Below, piece after piece: positions 26,323 through 34,043 of a DNA stretch of 64,000 bases. The notes beneath the pieces are model-generated. The model did not search any database. It saw only the letters and a list, made by a program, of their open reading frames with translations, and was not told the origin of the DNA. A program made the position numbers and the translations under genes. This DNA is from an uncultured Bradyrhizobium sp. (lineage in GTDB: Bacteria; Pseudomonadota; Alphaproteobacteria; Rhizobiales; Xanthobacteraceae). How positions within the stretch are numbered: position 1 is the first letter of the stretch; every line of letters begins with the position of its first letter. The stretch spans positions 1 through 64,000 of the forward strand of contig NZ_CAKZHY010000120.1 in NCBI RefSeq assembly GCF_936928535.1. The letters run 5' to 3'.

Positions 26323-26709
26323 ATGAGCAACGAGGCCGACGCCATCGTTTCCGCCATCATCGCGAAATGGTGCGCCGGTTTCGCCACGCTCGATGTGGCT
26401 GCGCTGTCATCGCTTTATGCGAAGGGCGCGTTCTTCTTCGGCTCCAATCCAAGGCTCTATCGGGGCAAGGATGGCGTCGCCGACTATTTCAACGGCCTGC
26501 CGCGCTGGCGCCAGCCGAGCGCGGTATTTTCGGAGGTGCAGGCGACGCAGGCCGGTCCTGACCTCATCAACATGGGCGCGTCAATCACGTTCAGCTTCGC
26601 CGGCGAACGGGCGGATCTCATCGTCAAGATGAGCTGGGTCATCATCCGCGAGGATGGCGACTGGAAGATCGTCAACCACCACGCCTCGGCGAAGGCGCCG
26701 TTGATCTAG
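26323..26709 (+). CDS. SnoaL/NTF2-like domain protein
   Basis: Small protein of 128 aa with the alpha-helix plus beta-sheet pattern of SnoaL/DUF4440 proteins: an N-terminal helix (IVSAIIAKWCAGFATLD), the YAKGAFFFGS turn and C-terminal strands ending WVIIREDGDWKIVNHHAS, a hallmark of this fold. The function is unknown; members are scaffolds, isomerase-like or ligand-binding. The start is 11 bp after glnS, suggesting cotranscription. Confidence 0.8.
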   Translation: MSNEADAIVSAIIAKWCAGFATLDVAALSSLYAKGAFFFGSNPRLYRGKDGVADYFNGLPRWRQPSAVFSEVQATQAGPDLINMGASITFSFAGERADLIVKMSWVIIREDGDWKIVNHHASAKAPLI

Positions 26710-26791
26710 CGGGCGCGCACGACATCGTCATCGCGGTGATCGAACGAACGCGCAGCCGCTGCGTTGAGTGGATCCAAACGAGGATCCCACC

Positions 26792-27025
26792 ATGCAGAAC
26801 ATCGCAGAGCATATGGAAGTCATCGGCGCCGACGGCGTCCACGTCGGCACCGTCGACAAGGTCGAAGGCAACCGCATCAAGCTGACCAAGAAGGACAGCG
26901 GCGAGGGCAGCCACAAGGGGCATCATCACTTCATCGACAAGGGGCTCGTTGCCGGTGTCGAGGGCAACAAGGTCCGACTGTCGGCCAAGGCGGATGTCGC
27001 CGTGACGATGGAAGAGGAAAAGTAG
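26792..27025 (+). CDS. DUF2171 domain protein
   Basis: Small soluble protein, 77 aa, that fits DUF2171: an N-terminal HMEVIGADGVHVGTVDKVEG strand-turn-strand followed by HHHFIDKGLVAGVEGNKVRLS. Such proteins resemble a PRC-barrel half and often occur near stress genes, but no role is established. The ATG at 26792 has AGGA 7 nt upstream and is preferred over an in-frame GTG at 26768. Confidence 0.75.
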   Translation: MQNIAEHMEVIGADGVHVGTVDKVEGNRIKLTKKDSGEGSHKGHHHFIDKGLVAGVEGNKVRLSAKADVAVTMEEEK

Positions 27026-27121
27026 GGCCGCGACGCTTTCGTTCCCGATCCGTACCGCTATTCGACGACCTGCACGTTCCGGTAGCCTCTATCCTGTCGC
27101 GTATCGCAGGGTTGCCAAGGA

Positions 27122-29404
27122 ATGGCGGAGCCGGGCCGGCCGCAGCGTCTCTCGCAGGGCATCGCCGGGACTTGGCCGACTGGCCGGGCCGCGACCGCCG
27201 GCGGCTTTTTGCCGGCAGGGTCTGGCCTATCTCCTGCGATCATTGGAGCCTTGCACGAATGGGCCAGGGGCGAGGCCGGCGCAGGCCGGCTGTTCCCTTG
27301 GGTGCCCGTTGCCTTCGGCTGCGGCATTGCGCTCTACTTCACCGCCGATCATGAGCCGGTGCAGTGGGTTACGATCACGACGGCAGCAGTGCTGGCGCTT
27401 GGCGCGATCCTGTTGCGGCGAAGCCGGTGGTTTGCGGCCGCGATCATGATCGCGGCGGTCGCGGCGGGTTTCGCGGCGGCAACGTGGAAGACGGCACGCA
27501 TCGCGCACCACGTGCTCGTCAAGCCGCTTTATTCCGTGTCGCTGTCGGGCTTCGTCGAGACCCGCGACATCCGCGAACGCACCGACCGGTTCGTGCTGCG
27601 CGTCACCGCGATGGAGGCCCAGCGCAGCGACGTGACGCTCGACCGCGTCCGCCTCTCCGTGCGCAAGGGGACTGCGCCCGATGTCGGCAGCTTCGTGCAG
27701 CTGAAGGCGCGGCTGATGCCGCCGCTGTCGCCATTGCGGCCGGGCAGCTACGATTTCTCGCGCGACATGTTCTTCCAGGGCATCGGTGCCTCCGGTTTTG
27801 CGATGGGGGCCATCAATGTGGTGGCGCCGCCCGTTTCAGGTGGATTGCAGCTGCGCTATGCCGCGATCATGCAAGGCCTGCGCGATGCGATCGACGCGCG
27901 CATCCGCGCGACACTCGACGGCGACAACCGCGCCATCGCGACTGCGCTGCTCACCGGCCGTCGCGATGCGATCACCACGCCCGTCAACGACGCGATGTTC
28001 ATCTCGGGGCTCGGTCACGTCCTCTCGATTTCAGGCTATCACATGGCGGTCGTCGCCGGCGTCGTGTTCTTTGCCGTGCGCGCGCTGCTGGCGCTGATCC
28101 CCGGGCTTGCCGTCGGCTTTCCCATCAAGAAATGGTCCGCCGCCGCCGCGCTGGTTGCCTCCGCGTTCTATCTGCTGCTCTCGGGCGCCGAAGTCGCCAC
28201 GCAGAGATCGTTCTTCATGACCGCGGTGGTGCTGATCGCGGTCATCGTCGATCGCCGCGCGATCACATTCCGTACCCTGGCGGTGGCCGCGCTGATCGTG
28301 CTCGCGGTCGCGCCGGAAGCGCTGGTGCATCCAAGCTTTCAGATGTCGTTCGCGGCAACGCTCGGGCTCGTCGCCATGGTGCAGATCGGCATGCCGAACT
28401 TGTTTGCCTCGCCCGATCATTCGGCGACCGCGCGCATCGCCCTGTGGGGCGGCCGCGAGATCGCGATGTTGTTCATGGCCTCGATGATCGCGGGACTGGC
28501 GACCACGCCTTACGCCGCCTTCCATTTCCACCGTGTGACCCCTTACGGCGTGCTCGCCAATCTCGGCGCGATGCCGGTGGTTTCGGCGCTGGTGATGCCA
28601 GCCGGGCTGCTCGGGTTGCTCGCAGCTCCCTTCGGGCTGGACGCGGTGTTCTGGTGGTTGATGGGGATCGGCATCGACTGGATGATCTTGGTCACGCGCT
28701 GGGTTGCGGCACTGCCGGGCGCGGTCGGTCACGTCGGCGCCTTCGGCACGGCGCCGCTGGTCGCTGCGAGCCTTGGCCTGATCGTGATGGGTCTGCTGCG
28801 CACGCCGCTGCGCTGGTCGGGAGCGTTCGTGCTGGTGGCGGCGACCATCTGGGGTCTTTCCGTCCGGCAACCCGATATCCTGATTGCGGGTGACGGCCAG
28901 AACGTCGCGGTGCGGGGCAGGGACGGGCAGCTGCATCTGATCAGGATGAAGAAGGACAATTTCCTGTTGAAGGAGTGGCTGGCGGCGGACGCCGATCCCC
29001 GTGATGCGGCCAGCGCTTCGCTCGGTGACGGCGTGTCGTGCGACGATGCCGGCTGTGTGACGCCGCTTGCCGACGGCCGCATGGTTGCGCTGGCGCTGCG
29101 CATCGACGCGCTGGCTGACGATTGCAGTCGCGCGGCCCTGGTGGTGACGGCAAGGCCTGCGCCGCCTGAGTGCACCGCGATGGTGGTCGACCGGCCGCGT
29201 CTGGTGAGCCAGGGCGCGCTGGCGCTGACACGTCGCGGCGACGGTTTTGCGATTGTGTCGGTGAGGGCGAGGGGCGCAAACCGCCCCTGGTCGCCGGCGG
29301 CGGCCGGCGATGGAGATTTCGAAGGGACCCTCATGCCACGGTCCGCAGCTCTGCGCGCCAAGGACGCAACACCGTCCGAGGCGGACCTTCAGGCCGAGGA
29401 TTAA
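27122..29404 (+). CDS. comEC: ComEC/Rec2 family membrane protein
   Basis: Polytopic membrane protein, 760 aa, of the DNA-uptake channel family. An N-terminal DUF4131-like OB region (SGFVETRDIRERTDRFVLRV) follows two TM helices. The ComEC core then starts near ALLTGRRDAITTPVNDAMFISGLGHVLSISGYH (read 27949-28047), with its conserved GLGHVLSISGYHMAVVAG segment. The C-terminal part shows no HxHxDH metallo-lactamase motif, so the extracellular nuclease domain appears degenerate, as in other alphaproteobacteria. Cotranscription with neighbours is unclear; lexA lies downstream on the other strand. Confidence 0.88.
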   Translation: MAEPGRPQRLSQGIAGTWPTGRAATAGGFLPAGSGLSPAIIGALHEWARGEAGAGRLFPWVPVAFGCGIALYFTADHEPVQWVTITTAAVLALGAILLRRSRWFAAAIMIAAVAAGFAAATWKTARIAHHVLVKPLYSVSLSGFVETRDIRERTDRFVLRVTAMEAQRSDVTLDRVRLSVRKGTAPDVGSFVQLKARLMPPLSPLRPGSYDFSRDMFFQGIGASGFAMGAINVVAPPVSGGLQLRYAAIMQGLRDAIDARIRATLDGDNRAIATALLTGRRDAITTPVNDAMFISGLGHVLSISGYHMAVVAGVVFFAVRALLALIPGLAVGFPIKKWSAAAALVASAFYLLLSGAEVATQRSFFMTAVVLIAVIVDRRAITFRTLAVAALIVLAVAPEALVHPSFQMSFAATLGLVAMVQIGMPNLFASPDHSATARIALWGGREIAMLFMASMIAGLATTPYAAFHFHRVTPYGVLANLGAMPVVSALVMPAGLLGLLAAPFGLDAVFWWLMGIGIDWMILVTRWVAALPGAVGHVGAFGTAPLVAASLGLIVMGLLRTPLRWSGAFVLVAATIWGLSVRQPDILIAGDGQNVAVRGRDGQLHLIRMKKDNFLLKEWLAADADPRDAASASLGDGVSCDDAGCVTPLADGRMVALALRIDALADDCSRAALVVTARPAPPECTAMVVDRPRLVSQGALALTRRGDGFAIVSVRARGANRPWSPAAAGDGDFEGTLMPRSAALRAKDATPSEADLQAED

Positions 29405-29413
29405 TATTCAACT

Positions 29414-29848
29414 TCAACCGATCGGCAGGCCCGGCGGTGTCGGCTGTCGCTCGGCGATGATCTGCGGCTTGTGCTCGCGCTCACCGAGCGGCTGGATCAC
29501 CGGCAGCTGCAGCACGGTTGCGCGCTGGCCTTCGACGAGTTGCGTCACCAGCACGTATTTGCCATCGGGGAATTCGATCGCATCGTGATGACGATCGGGA
29601 ATGTGCGGATCGACCTTGCCGAACTTGCCGACGCGCGAATTGATGGTGCGCGTCCAGATCCACCTGTTGTCGTAGCGGACGTTGTCGGCGAAGGCCAGCT
29701 CCGTTCCCGGCAGCAGGCAGACCGCGACCGACATGTCGGCCTCGGAGGCGAAGCCGCGCGTCGAGGTGCCGCGGAATGTTGTCGTGACGATCGTCTCGCC
29801 GACTTCTGCGGGACGTGTCGCGACGGCATGCAAGCTATAGTCACACAT
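29414..29848 (-). CDS. conserved hypothetical protein (MCDYSLH family)
   Basis: Soluble protein, 144 aa, starting MCDYSLHAVATRPAEVGE. I recall similar uncharacterised proteins in Bradyrhizobium but no function. Visible features are two Cys residues (C2 and C44 in AVCLLPGTELAF), a HHDAIEFPDGKYVLVTQL segment and a Pro-rich tail. A cytoplasmic beta-rich protein is likely. GAGGAG lies 6 nt before the ATG. Its leader can fold over this site (see 29849-29907). It is convergent with comEC, 9 bp apart. Confidence 0.75.
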   Translation of the reverse strand: MCDYSLHAVATRPAEVGETIVTTTFRGTSTRGFASEADMSVAVCLLPGTELAFADNVRYDNRWIWTRTINSRVGKFGKVDPHIPDRHHDAIEFPDGKYVLVTQLVEGQRATVLQLPVIQPLGEREHKPQIIAERQPTPPGLPIG

Positions 29849-29907
29849 CGGGTGCTCCTCATCAGCGATAGAGCACCCGCGCCTCCTCTGAGGCGCAGGC
29901 CTCTATC
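29849..29907 (-). promoter_or_regulatory. structured leader with alternative pairings over the ribosome-binding site
   Basis: On the minus strand, CGGGTGCTC (29879-29871) pairs perfectly with GAGCACCCG (29857-29849), which abuts the ATG and includes part of the GAGGAG site. Just upstream, GCGCCTC/GAGGCGC (29896-29879) makes a second hairpin. An alternative pairing of GATAGAG (29907-29901) with CTCTATC (29873-29867) excludes the first hairpin. This is a possible translational switch. Confidence 0.5.
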
Positions 29908-30039
29908 AGAGTGGAAGCCGCCAAGACTCTGCTTGGTTGTAGGCAAATCTGCGGCTCGGATCCGCAAGGCCCAATCACAATATCTTTCCCGAACTGCCAG
30001 GAACAAAGCCTGCTTCGGTGCATTAAGCGCGCTTCTCTC

Positions 30040-30243
30040 TCAGCGCCCGGCCGGTGCAGACCAGCCGGAATAGGGCCAGGCCGGCTGTGCGGGCTGCGCG
30101 ACGGCATTGCGCGTACCGGGCCATTGCTCGCTGGTCGCTCGCGTTACCTTGCGAACGTGATGCTGCGGCTGCGCAGCAAAGGCGTGCGACGCTGATGCTG
30201 CGATCAGCGCCGTCGTGACGGTGTTCAACATGAACTTGCGCAT
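30040..30243 (-). CDS. small secreted hypothetical protein
   Basis: 67-aa protein. Residues 1-23 form a clear Sec signal peptide (MRKFMLNTVTTALIAASASH then AFAA) with cleavage probably after AFA. The mature part of about 44 residues is rich in Pro, Gln and Trp, with no known domain. GAGGAG lies 6 nt before the ATG. It stands alone between two minus-strand genes. The role is unknown; a periplasmic location is likely. Confidence 0.6.
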   Translation of the reverse strand: MRKFMLNTVTTALIAASASHAFAAQPQHHVRKVTRATSEQWPGTRNAVAQPAQPAWPYSGWSAPAGR

Positions 30244-30366
30244 GACTGTCTCCTCGGTCTGTCAGAGGCCCATCGAAGCGATGCGTGCTTCGTGATGGCG
30301 TGCCGGGGAGGTAGCGCTGGAGAGGGGGCCGGATAATCTGTGCAGGACCAGAAAGACTATCCAGCC

Positions 30367-30388
30367 GGAGCGGACAATCGTCCGCTCC
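30367..30388 (-). terminator. hairpin downstream of lexA
   Basis: GGAGCGGAC and GTCCGCTCC form a perfect 9-bp stem around a 4-nt loop, about 40 nt after the lexA stop. The T content after it is modest. Confidence 0.5.
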
Positions 30389-30429
30389 ATTCGCAAATAT
30401 GCGCGCGCCAGCTGGCGGCGCGCAACAAG

Positions 30430-31131
30430 TCAGTACTTCCGGTACAGCCCGATCAGCTTGCCCTGGATCTTGACCCGGTTGGGCGGCAGGATCCGGACCT
30501 CGTAGGCGGCGTTGGCCGGCTCCAGCGCGATCGAGGCGCCGCGACGGCGGAAGCGCTTGAGCGTGGCTTCCTCGTCATCGATCAGGGCCACCACGATATC
30601 GCCGGTGTCGCAGCTCTCGTTACGCTGGATCAGGGCCATATCGCCATCGAGAATACCGGCGTCGACCATGGAATCACCGCGCACTTCGAGCGCGTAGTGC
30701 TCGCCTGCGCCGAGCATGTCGGGCGGGACGCTGATGGTGTGGCTGCGGGTCTGCAACGCCTCGATCGGCGTACCCGCCGCGATCCGGCCCATCACGGGAA
30801 CCGCGACAGGACGCTCGCCCTCATCGGCTGAGGGGCTCGACGTCGTGCGCACCTTACCGAGATTGCCTTCGATGACGCTCGGCGTGAAGCCGCGGCGGCT
30901 GCCGGCGGCCGCTTGCAGCTCGGGCAGCTTGATCACTTCGATTGCGCGCGCGCGGTTGGGCAGGCGGCGGATGAAGCCGCGCTCCTCGAGCGCGGTGATC
31001 AGGCGATGGATGCCCGACTTGGAGCGCAGGTCGAGCGCATCCTTCATCTCGTCGAAGGAGGGCGGCACGCCGCTTTCCTTCAATCGCTCGCTGATGAACC
31101 GCAGGAGCTCGTATTGTTTGCGCGTTAACAT
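30430..31131 (-). CDS. lexA: SOS repressor LexA
   Basis: LexA, 233 aa, a repressor of DNA-damage genes cleaved with RecA-ssDNA. The N-terminal winged helix is MLTRKQYELLRFISERLKES and VPPSFDEMKDAL. The cleavage site Ala-Gly lies in MGRIAAGTPIEAL. The catalytic Ser is in LEVRGDSMVDAG and the Lys in EEATLKRFRR. The ATG at 31131 is three codons inside an earlier GTG/TTG option and matches the family start. An SOS box lies 100 nt upstream, giving autoregulation. moeA precedes it on the same strand. Confidence 0.96.
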   Translation of the reverse strand: MLTRKQYELLRFISERLKESGVPPSFDEMKDALDLRSKSGIHRLITALEERGFIRRLPNRARAIEVIKLPELQAAAGSRRGFTPSVIEGNLGKVRTTSSPSADEGERPVAVPVMGRIAAGTPIEALQTRSHTISVPPDMLGAGEHYALEVRGDSMVDAGILDGDMALIQRNESCDTGDIVVALIDDEEATLKRFRRRGASIALEPANAAYEVRILPPNRVKIQGKLIGLYRKY

Positions 31132-31231
31132 CTCGACCAAAATCCCCCTGACGATGTCGTTCGATTCCGAGACGGTGAACTCGGCAATAAGCCGCTACAT
31201 GCTCGAAACAAATCATGAACGGACACTATAT

Positions 31232-31246
31232 GTTCGATACATGTTC
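31232..31246 (-). promoter_or_regulatory. LexA-binding SOS box
   Basis: The sequence reads GTTC-N7-GTTC on plus (GAAC-N7-GAAC on minus), the exact alphaproteobacterial SOS consensus, about 100 nt upstream of the lexA ATG. Confidence 0.85.
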
Positions 31247-31307
31247 CGCAACTGCTTAATTTACCGTGAACGCGACAAAGTTCGCGGAACGCACGCGAAC
31301 GAAGCGG

Positions 31308-32519
31308 TCACACGGGCAGTCGCAACACCTCGCAAGGCGAGCCGGCTTCGGCCTTCGGCGCGAACGGCGCGCGCACGAGAAGTGCCTGTGCCGCAGCGAG
31401 ATTCGCTAGCAGTGAGGAATCCTGGTGATCGACGGGAAGTGCGACAAGCGTGCCATCATCCCGCGTCTGCAGACGCGCGCGCAGATAATCCTCGCGCTGG
31501 TCATTGGCACTGAGGTCGCGGCCGAGCACCGCGCGTTCGCGGCGATGATGAATCACCTGACGGCCCGACATCGCGCGAATCAGCGGCACCAGAAACAGGA
31601 AGCCGCAGACATAGGACGACACGGGATTGCCGGGCAGGCCGATTACGCGCATGGGTCCAAGCTGCCCGTTCATCATCGGCTTGCCCGGCCGCATCGCGAT
31701 CTTCCAGAACGCCATCGAGATACCTTCGTCCGTCAGCGCCTTCTGCACCAGATCGTGGTCGCCGACCGATGCTCCGCCGGTCGTGATCAGGATATCGGCG
31801 CCGGATTCGCGCGCGCGGCGGATGCCCGATGTGGTGGCGGGAAGGGTGTCGGCGGCGACGCCGAGATCGATGGTGTCGGCACCCTCGCTGCGGGCGAGGG
31901 CGTGCAGGGCGTAGCCATTGGAATAAACGATCTGGCCGTGGCCGGGCGTCGAACCCGGCATCACCAGCTCGTCGCCGGTTGCGAGAATTGCGACCTTGGG
32001 GCGACGACGGACGGCGAGTTCCGGGTGGTTCATGCCGGCGGCGAGCGCGAGGTCGCGCTCGGTGAGCCGGGCGCCTTGGCGCAACAGGACCTCACCCTCG
32101 CGGAAGTCGATCCCGGCGGGACGGATGTGCCGCCCGGTGACGGCGGCTTCCTTGATCGTGATGCGCTTGCCGTCTGCGACGGTGTCCTCCTGGATCACGA
32201 CCGCATCCGCGCCGGCGGGAACGACGCCGCCGGTGAAGATCCGCACGGCATCGCCCGCGCCGACCGTTCCTGCGAACGGACGTCCGGCTGCGACCTCGCC
32301 GATGACGGTGAGCTGCGCATCGACGTTCGCCGCATCGGCTGCGCGCACCGCATAGCCATCCATCGCCGACATCGCTTCGGGCGGCTGCGTCCGCCGCGCG
32401 GCAACGTCGCGCGCGAGCACGCGGTGGTAGGCTTGATCGAGCGCGACCATTTCCTCAGCCAAGGGCTCCGCACCGGCGAGCACGGCAGCAAGCGCATCGG
32501 ATACCGGCATGAGGGCCAC
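31308..32519 (-). CDS. moeA: molybdopterin molybdenumtransferase
   Basis: MoeA, 403 aa, inserts molybdate into adenylated molybdopterin. Motifs are SAMDGYAVRAAD, the IFTGGVVPAGADAVV segment, the MPT-binding TTGGASVGDHDLVQKAL and GLPGNPVSSYVCGFLF. A GTG at 32519 (MALMPVSDAL) is chosen because GGGAG lies 6 nt upstream; an ATG at 32510 is the alternative. It is usually next to moaC; here the two are separated by the 32640-40313 insert. Confidence 0.94.
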   Translation of the reverse strand: MALMPVSDALAAVLAGAEPLAEEMVALDQAYHRVLARDVAARRTQPPEAMSAMDGYAVRAADAANVDAQLTVIGEVAAGRPFAGTVGAGDAVRIFTGGVVPAGADAVVIQEDTVADGKRITIKEAAVTGRHIRPAGIDFREGEVLLRQGARLTERDLALAAGMNHPELAVRRRPKVAILATGDELVMPGSTPGHGQIVYSNGYALHALARSEGADTIDLGVAADTLPATTSGIRRARESGADILITTGGASVGDHDLVQKALTDEGISMAFWKIAMRPGKPMMNGQLGPMRVIGLPGNPVSSYVCGFLFLVPLIRAMSGRQVIHHRRERAVLGRDLSANDQREDYLRARLQTRDDGTLVALPVDHQDSSLLANLAAAQALLVRAPFAPKAEAGSPCEVLRLPV

Positions 32520-32639
32520 GGTGAACTCCCGCAACAACAGCGAAGGACTCGGTCGGCAGGTTCTAGCCGAGCGCGGAGGCCGACGCAAAAAGGGCCAGGG
32601 ATGACCCAGCAATGTCTGCCTGCCGTCGTCGAAGGAGAT

Positions 32640-33050
32640 TTATTTCTGCAGCAACAGCCGCACCAGCTCGGCCTGCCGGCTCACACCGGTCTTGTCGAAA
32701 ATCTTCGACAGATGGCTTCGCGCGGTTCCGTCGGCGATGCCGAGGCGCTCCGCCGTTGCCCTGCGCCCGCCGCCCTTGACGATCTCCAGCGCAAAAGCGG
32801 CCTTGGCGCGGGTGACGCCGTAGCGCAGGCACAAGGCCTCGTGTTGCGCCCTGACGCCGGGTTCGGGGTCGGTGATGAGCACCATCGCGCTCGATCGCCA
32901 GCCCGAGGCGAGGGGAACGGCGCTCTCGGCCCACTCGCTGCCGACCGGCATCACCTGCACGTGCAGCGGCATGAAGGCCGCGAGAGGCTCATCTCGCCGC
33001 CGATGCGATCGGGATTGTCGAGGCTGGCCATGGCGGGATGAGAATGACAA
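32640..33050 (-). pseudogene. truncated LuxR-type regulator remnant
   Basis: The open frame encodes 136 aa. Its C-terminal ~60 residues are a clear LuxR helix-turn-helix (YGVTRAKAAFALEIVKGGG, then TARSHLSKIFDKTGVSRQAELVRLL). Bradyrhizobium has large LuxR proteins with this tail. Upstream of about 32990 the homologous reading (IGGEMSLSRPS) continues in a different frame, joined through the repeated CGCGGCCTTC-type sequence, and no N-terminal sensor region exists. I read it as a decayed gene with a frameshifting deletion plus 5' loss. Confidence 0.7.
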
Positions 33051-33068
33051 CCGCCTTGGCCGGCACCG

Positions 33069-33263
33069 TCATTGCCTCGTTATTTCACCCAGACTGACGT
33101 CGGGTGCCTGGGGACCTTGATCCTTGTCGGGCAGCGGATCGGCTTGGGATTTCAGGTCGGCGGCCTTGCTGATCAGTTTCGCAGAAAGGTCCGAATCGGA
33201 GGTAGTTCTTGCCAGCTTCAGGAGAAGCGAGGCCTGCTTGGTGAGGTAGGTTTTGCCCAACAC
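33069..33263 (-). CDS. small hypothetical protein
   Basis: 64-aa soluble protein from a GTG at 33263. An in-frame start at 33350 would add 29 residues of non-conserved look. The core LGKTYLTKQASLLLKLARTT and SDLSAKLISKAADLKSQAD is an amphipathic helical hairpin, of a type I recall as common in Bradyrhizobium in many copies, without known function. The start is uncertain because no good ribosome-binding site is seen. Confidence 0.55.
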   Translation of the reverse strand: MLGKTYLTKQASLLLKLARTTSDSDLSAKLISKAADLKSQADPLPDKDQGPQAPDVSLGEITRQ

Positions 33264-33404
33264 GATGATATGTCCGTCCGTAGAAGTCCCAACGGACTTA
33301 AGAGTCCGGGAGGCGGTATTCCGTTCCCGGAACTCTGTACAAAAATGCACAAAGTGCTTTGGTTCCTCACTTCAAGGCGAAATTGTTCCGAAAACCTGCC
33401 CGGA

Positions 33405-34034
33405 TCATATCCCCAGCGCCTTGAGCGCGATGCCGACGTCGTGGGGCGAGGTCACGTGAACCGCGGTGAGGCCCCGGGCCCGCGCGCCTTCGATATTCTC
33501 GGCGAGGTCATCGAAGAACACGATCCGGCTGGCCGGCACGCCCATCGCGGCGACGACATGGTCGAATGCTTCCGCATCCGGCTTGCGCAGGCCGATGCTG
33601 GAGGACAGGTACAGCTCGCGGAAATGGCCGAGCAGGTCGGCATATTCCTTCGAGAAATAGTCCACGTGCGGGCGGTTGGTGTTGGAGAAGGCGTAGACCG
33701 GCATCTGCTTTGCCGCGCGCGGCAGCAATTCCGCGATACCGGGCATCTCGCCAGCGAAAATCGCGTTCCACCCCTCGAGGAACTGGAGATCCGAAATGGA
33801 GATTCCGAGTGATGCGCGCAACGAGGCAAAATAGTCCTCGTCGCTGATCTTGCCGACCTCGTGCAGGCGGTAGGCCTCGTCGCGCACATAACGCGCGACG
33901 ATGGCGTCGTGCCTGCAGCCCGCATGTCTCGCCCAGCAGGCGATCGCCTGGGAGAAATCGATGTCGAGCACGACGCGTCCGAGATCGAACAGAAGCGCAT
34001 CGGCGCTGCCGGGAGAGAGCGAGGTCACCTGCAT
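33405..34034 (-). CDS. HAD-superfamily hydrolase (subfamily IA, YihX-like)
   Basis: Cytoplasmic phosphatase-like protein, 209 aa. HAD motif I is LLFDLGRVVLDID (nucleophile Asp in FDLG), motif II AFSNTNRPH, the motif III Lys is in GLRKPDAEAFDH and motif IV is FFDDLAENI. The helical cap is of subclass IA. Substrates of this group are small phosphosugars, such as alpha-glucose-1-phosphate for YihX. It starts 9 bp after the hydroxyacid oxidase gene and is probably cotranscribed. Confidence 0.85.
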   Translation of the reverse strand: MQVTSLSPGSADALLFDLGRVVLDIDFSQAIACWARHAGCRHDAIVARYVRDEAYRLHEVGKISDEDYFASLRASLGISISDLQFLEGWNAIFAGEMPGIAELLPRAAKQMPVYAFSNTNRPHVDYFSKEYADLLGHFRELYLSSSIGLRKPDAEAFDHVVAAMGVPASRIVFFDDLAENIEGARARGLTAVHVTSPHDVGIALKALGI

Positions 34035-34043
34035 CCTTTCGGG

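Noticed and set aside
31287..31300. second possible SOS box near lexA/moeA
   Set aside because: GAAC-N6-GAAC: the spacer is 6, not 7, so it does not fit the LexA site.
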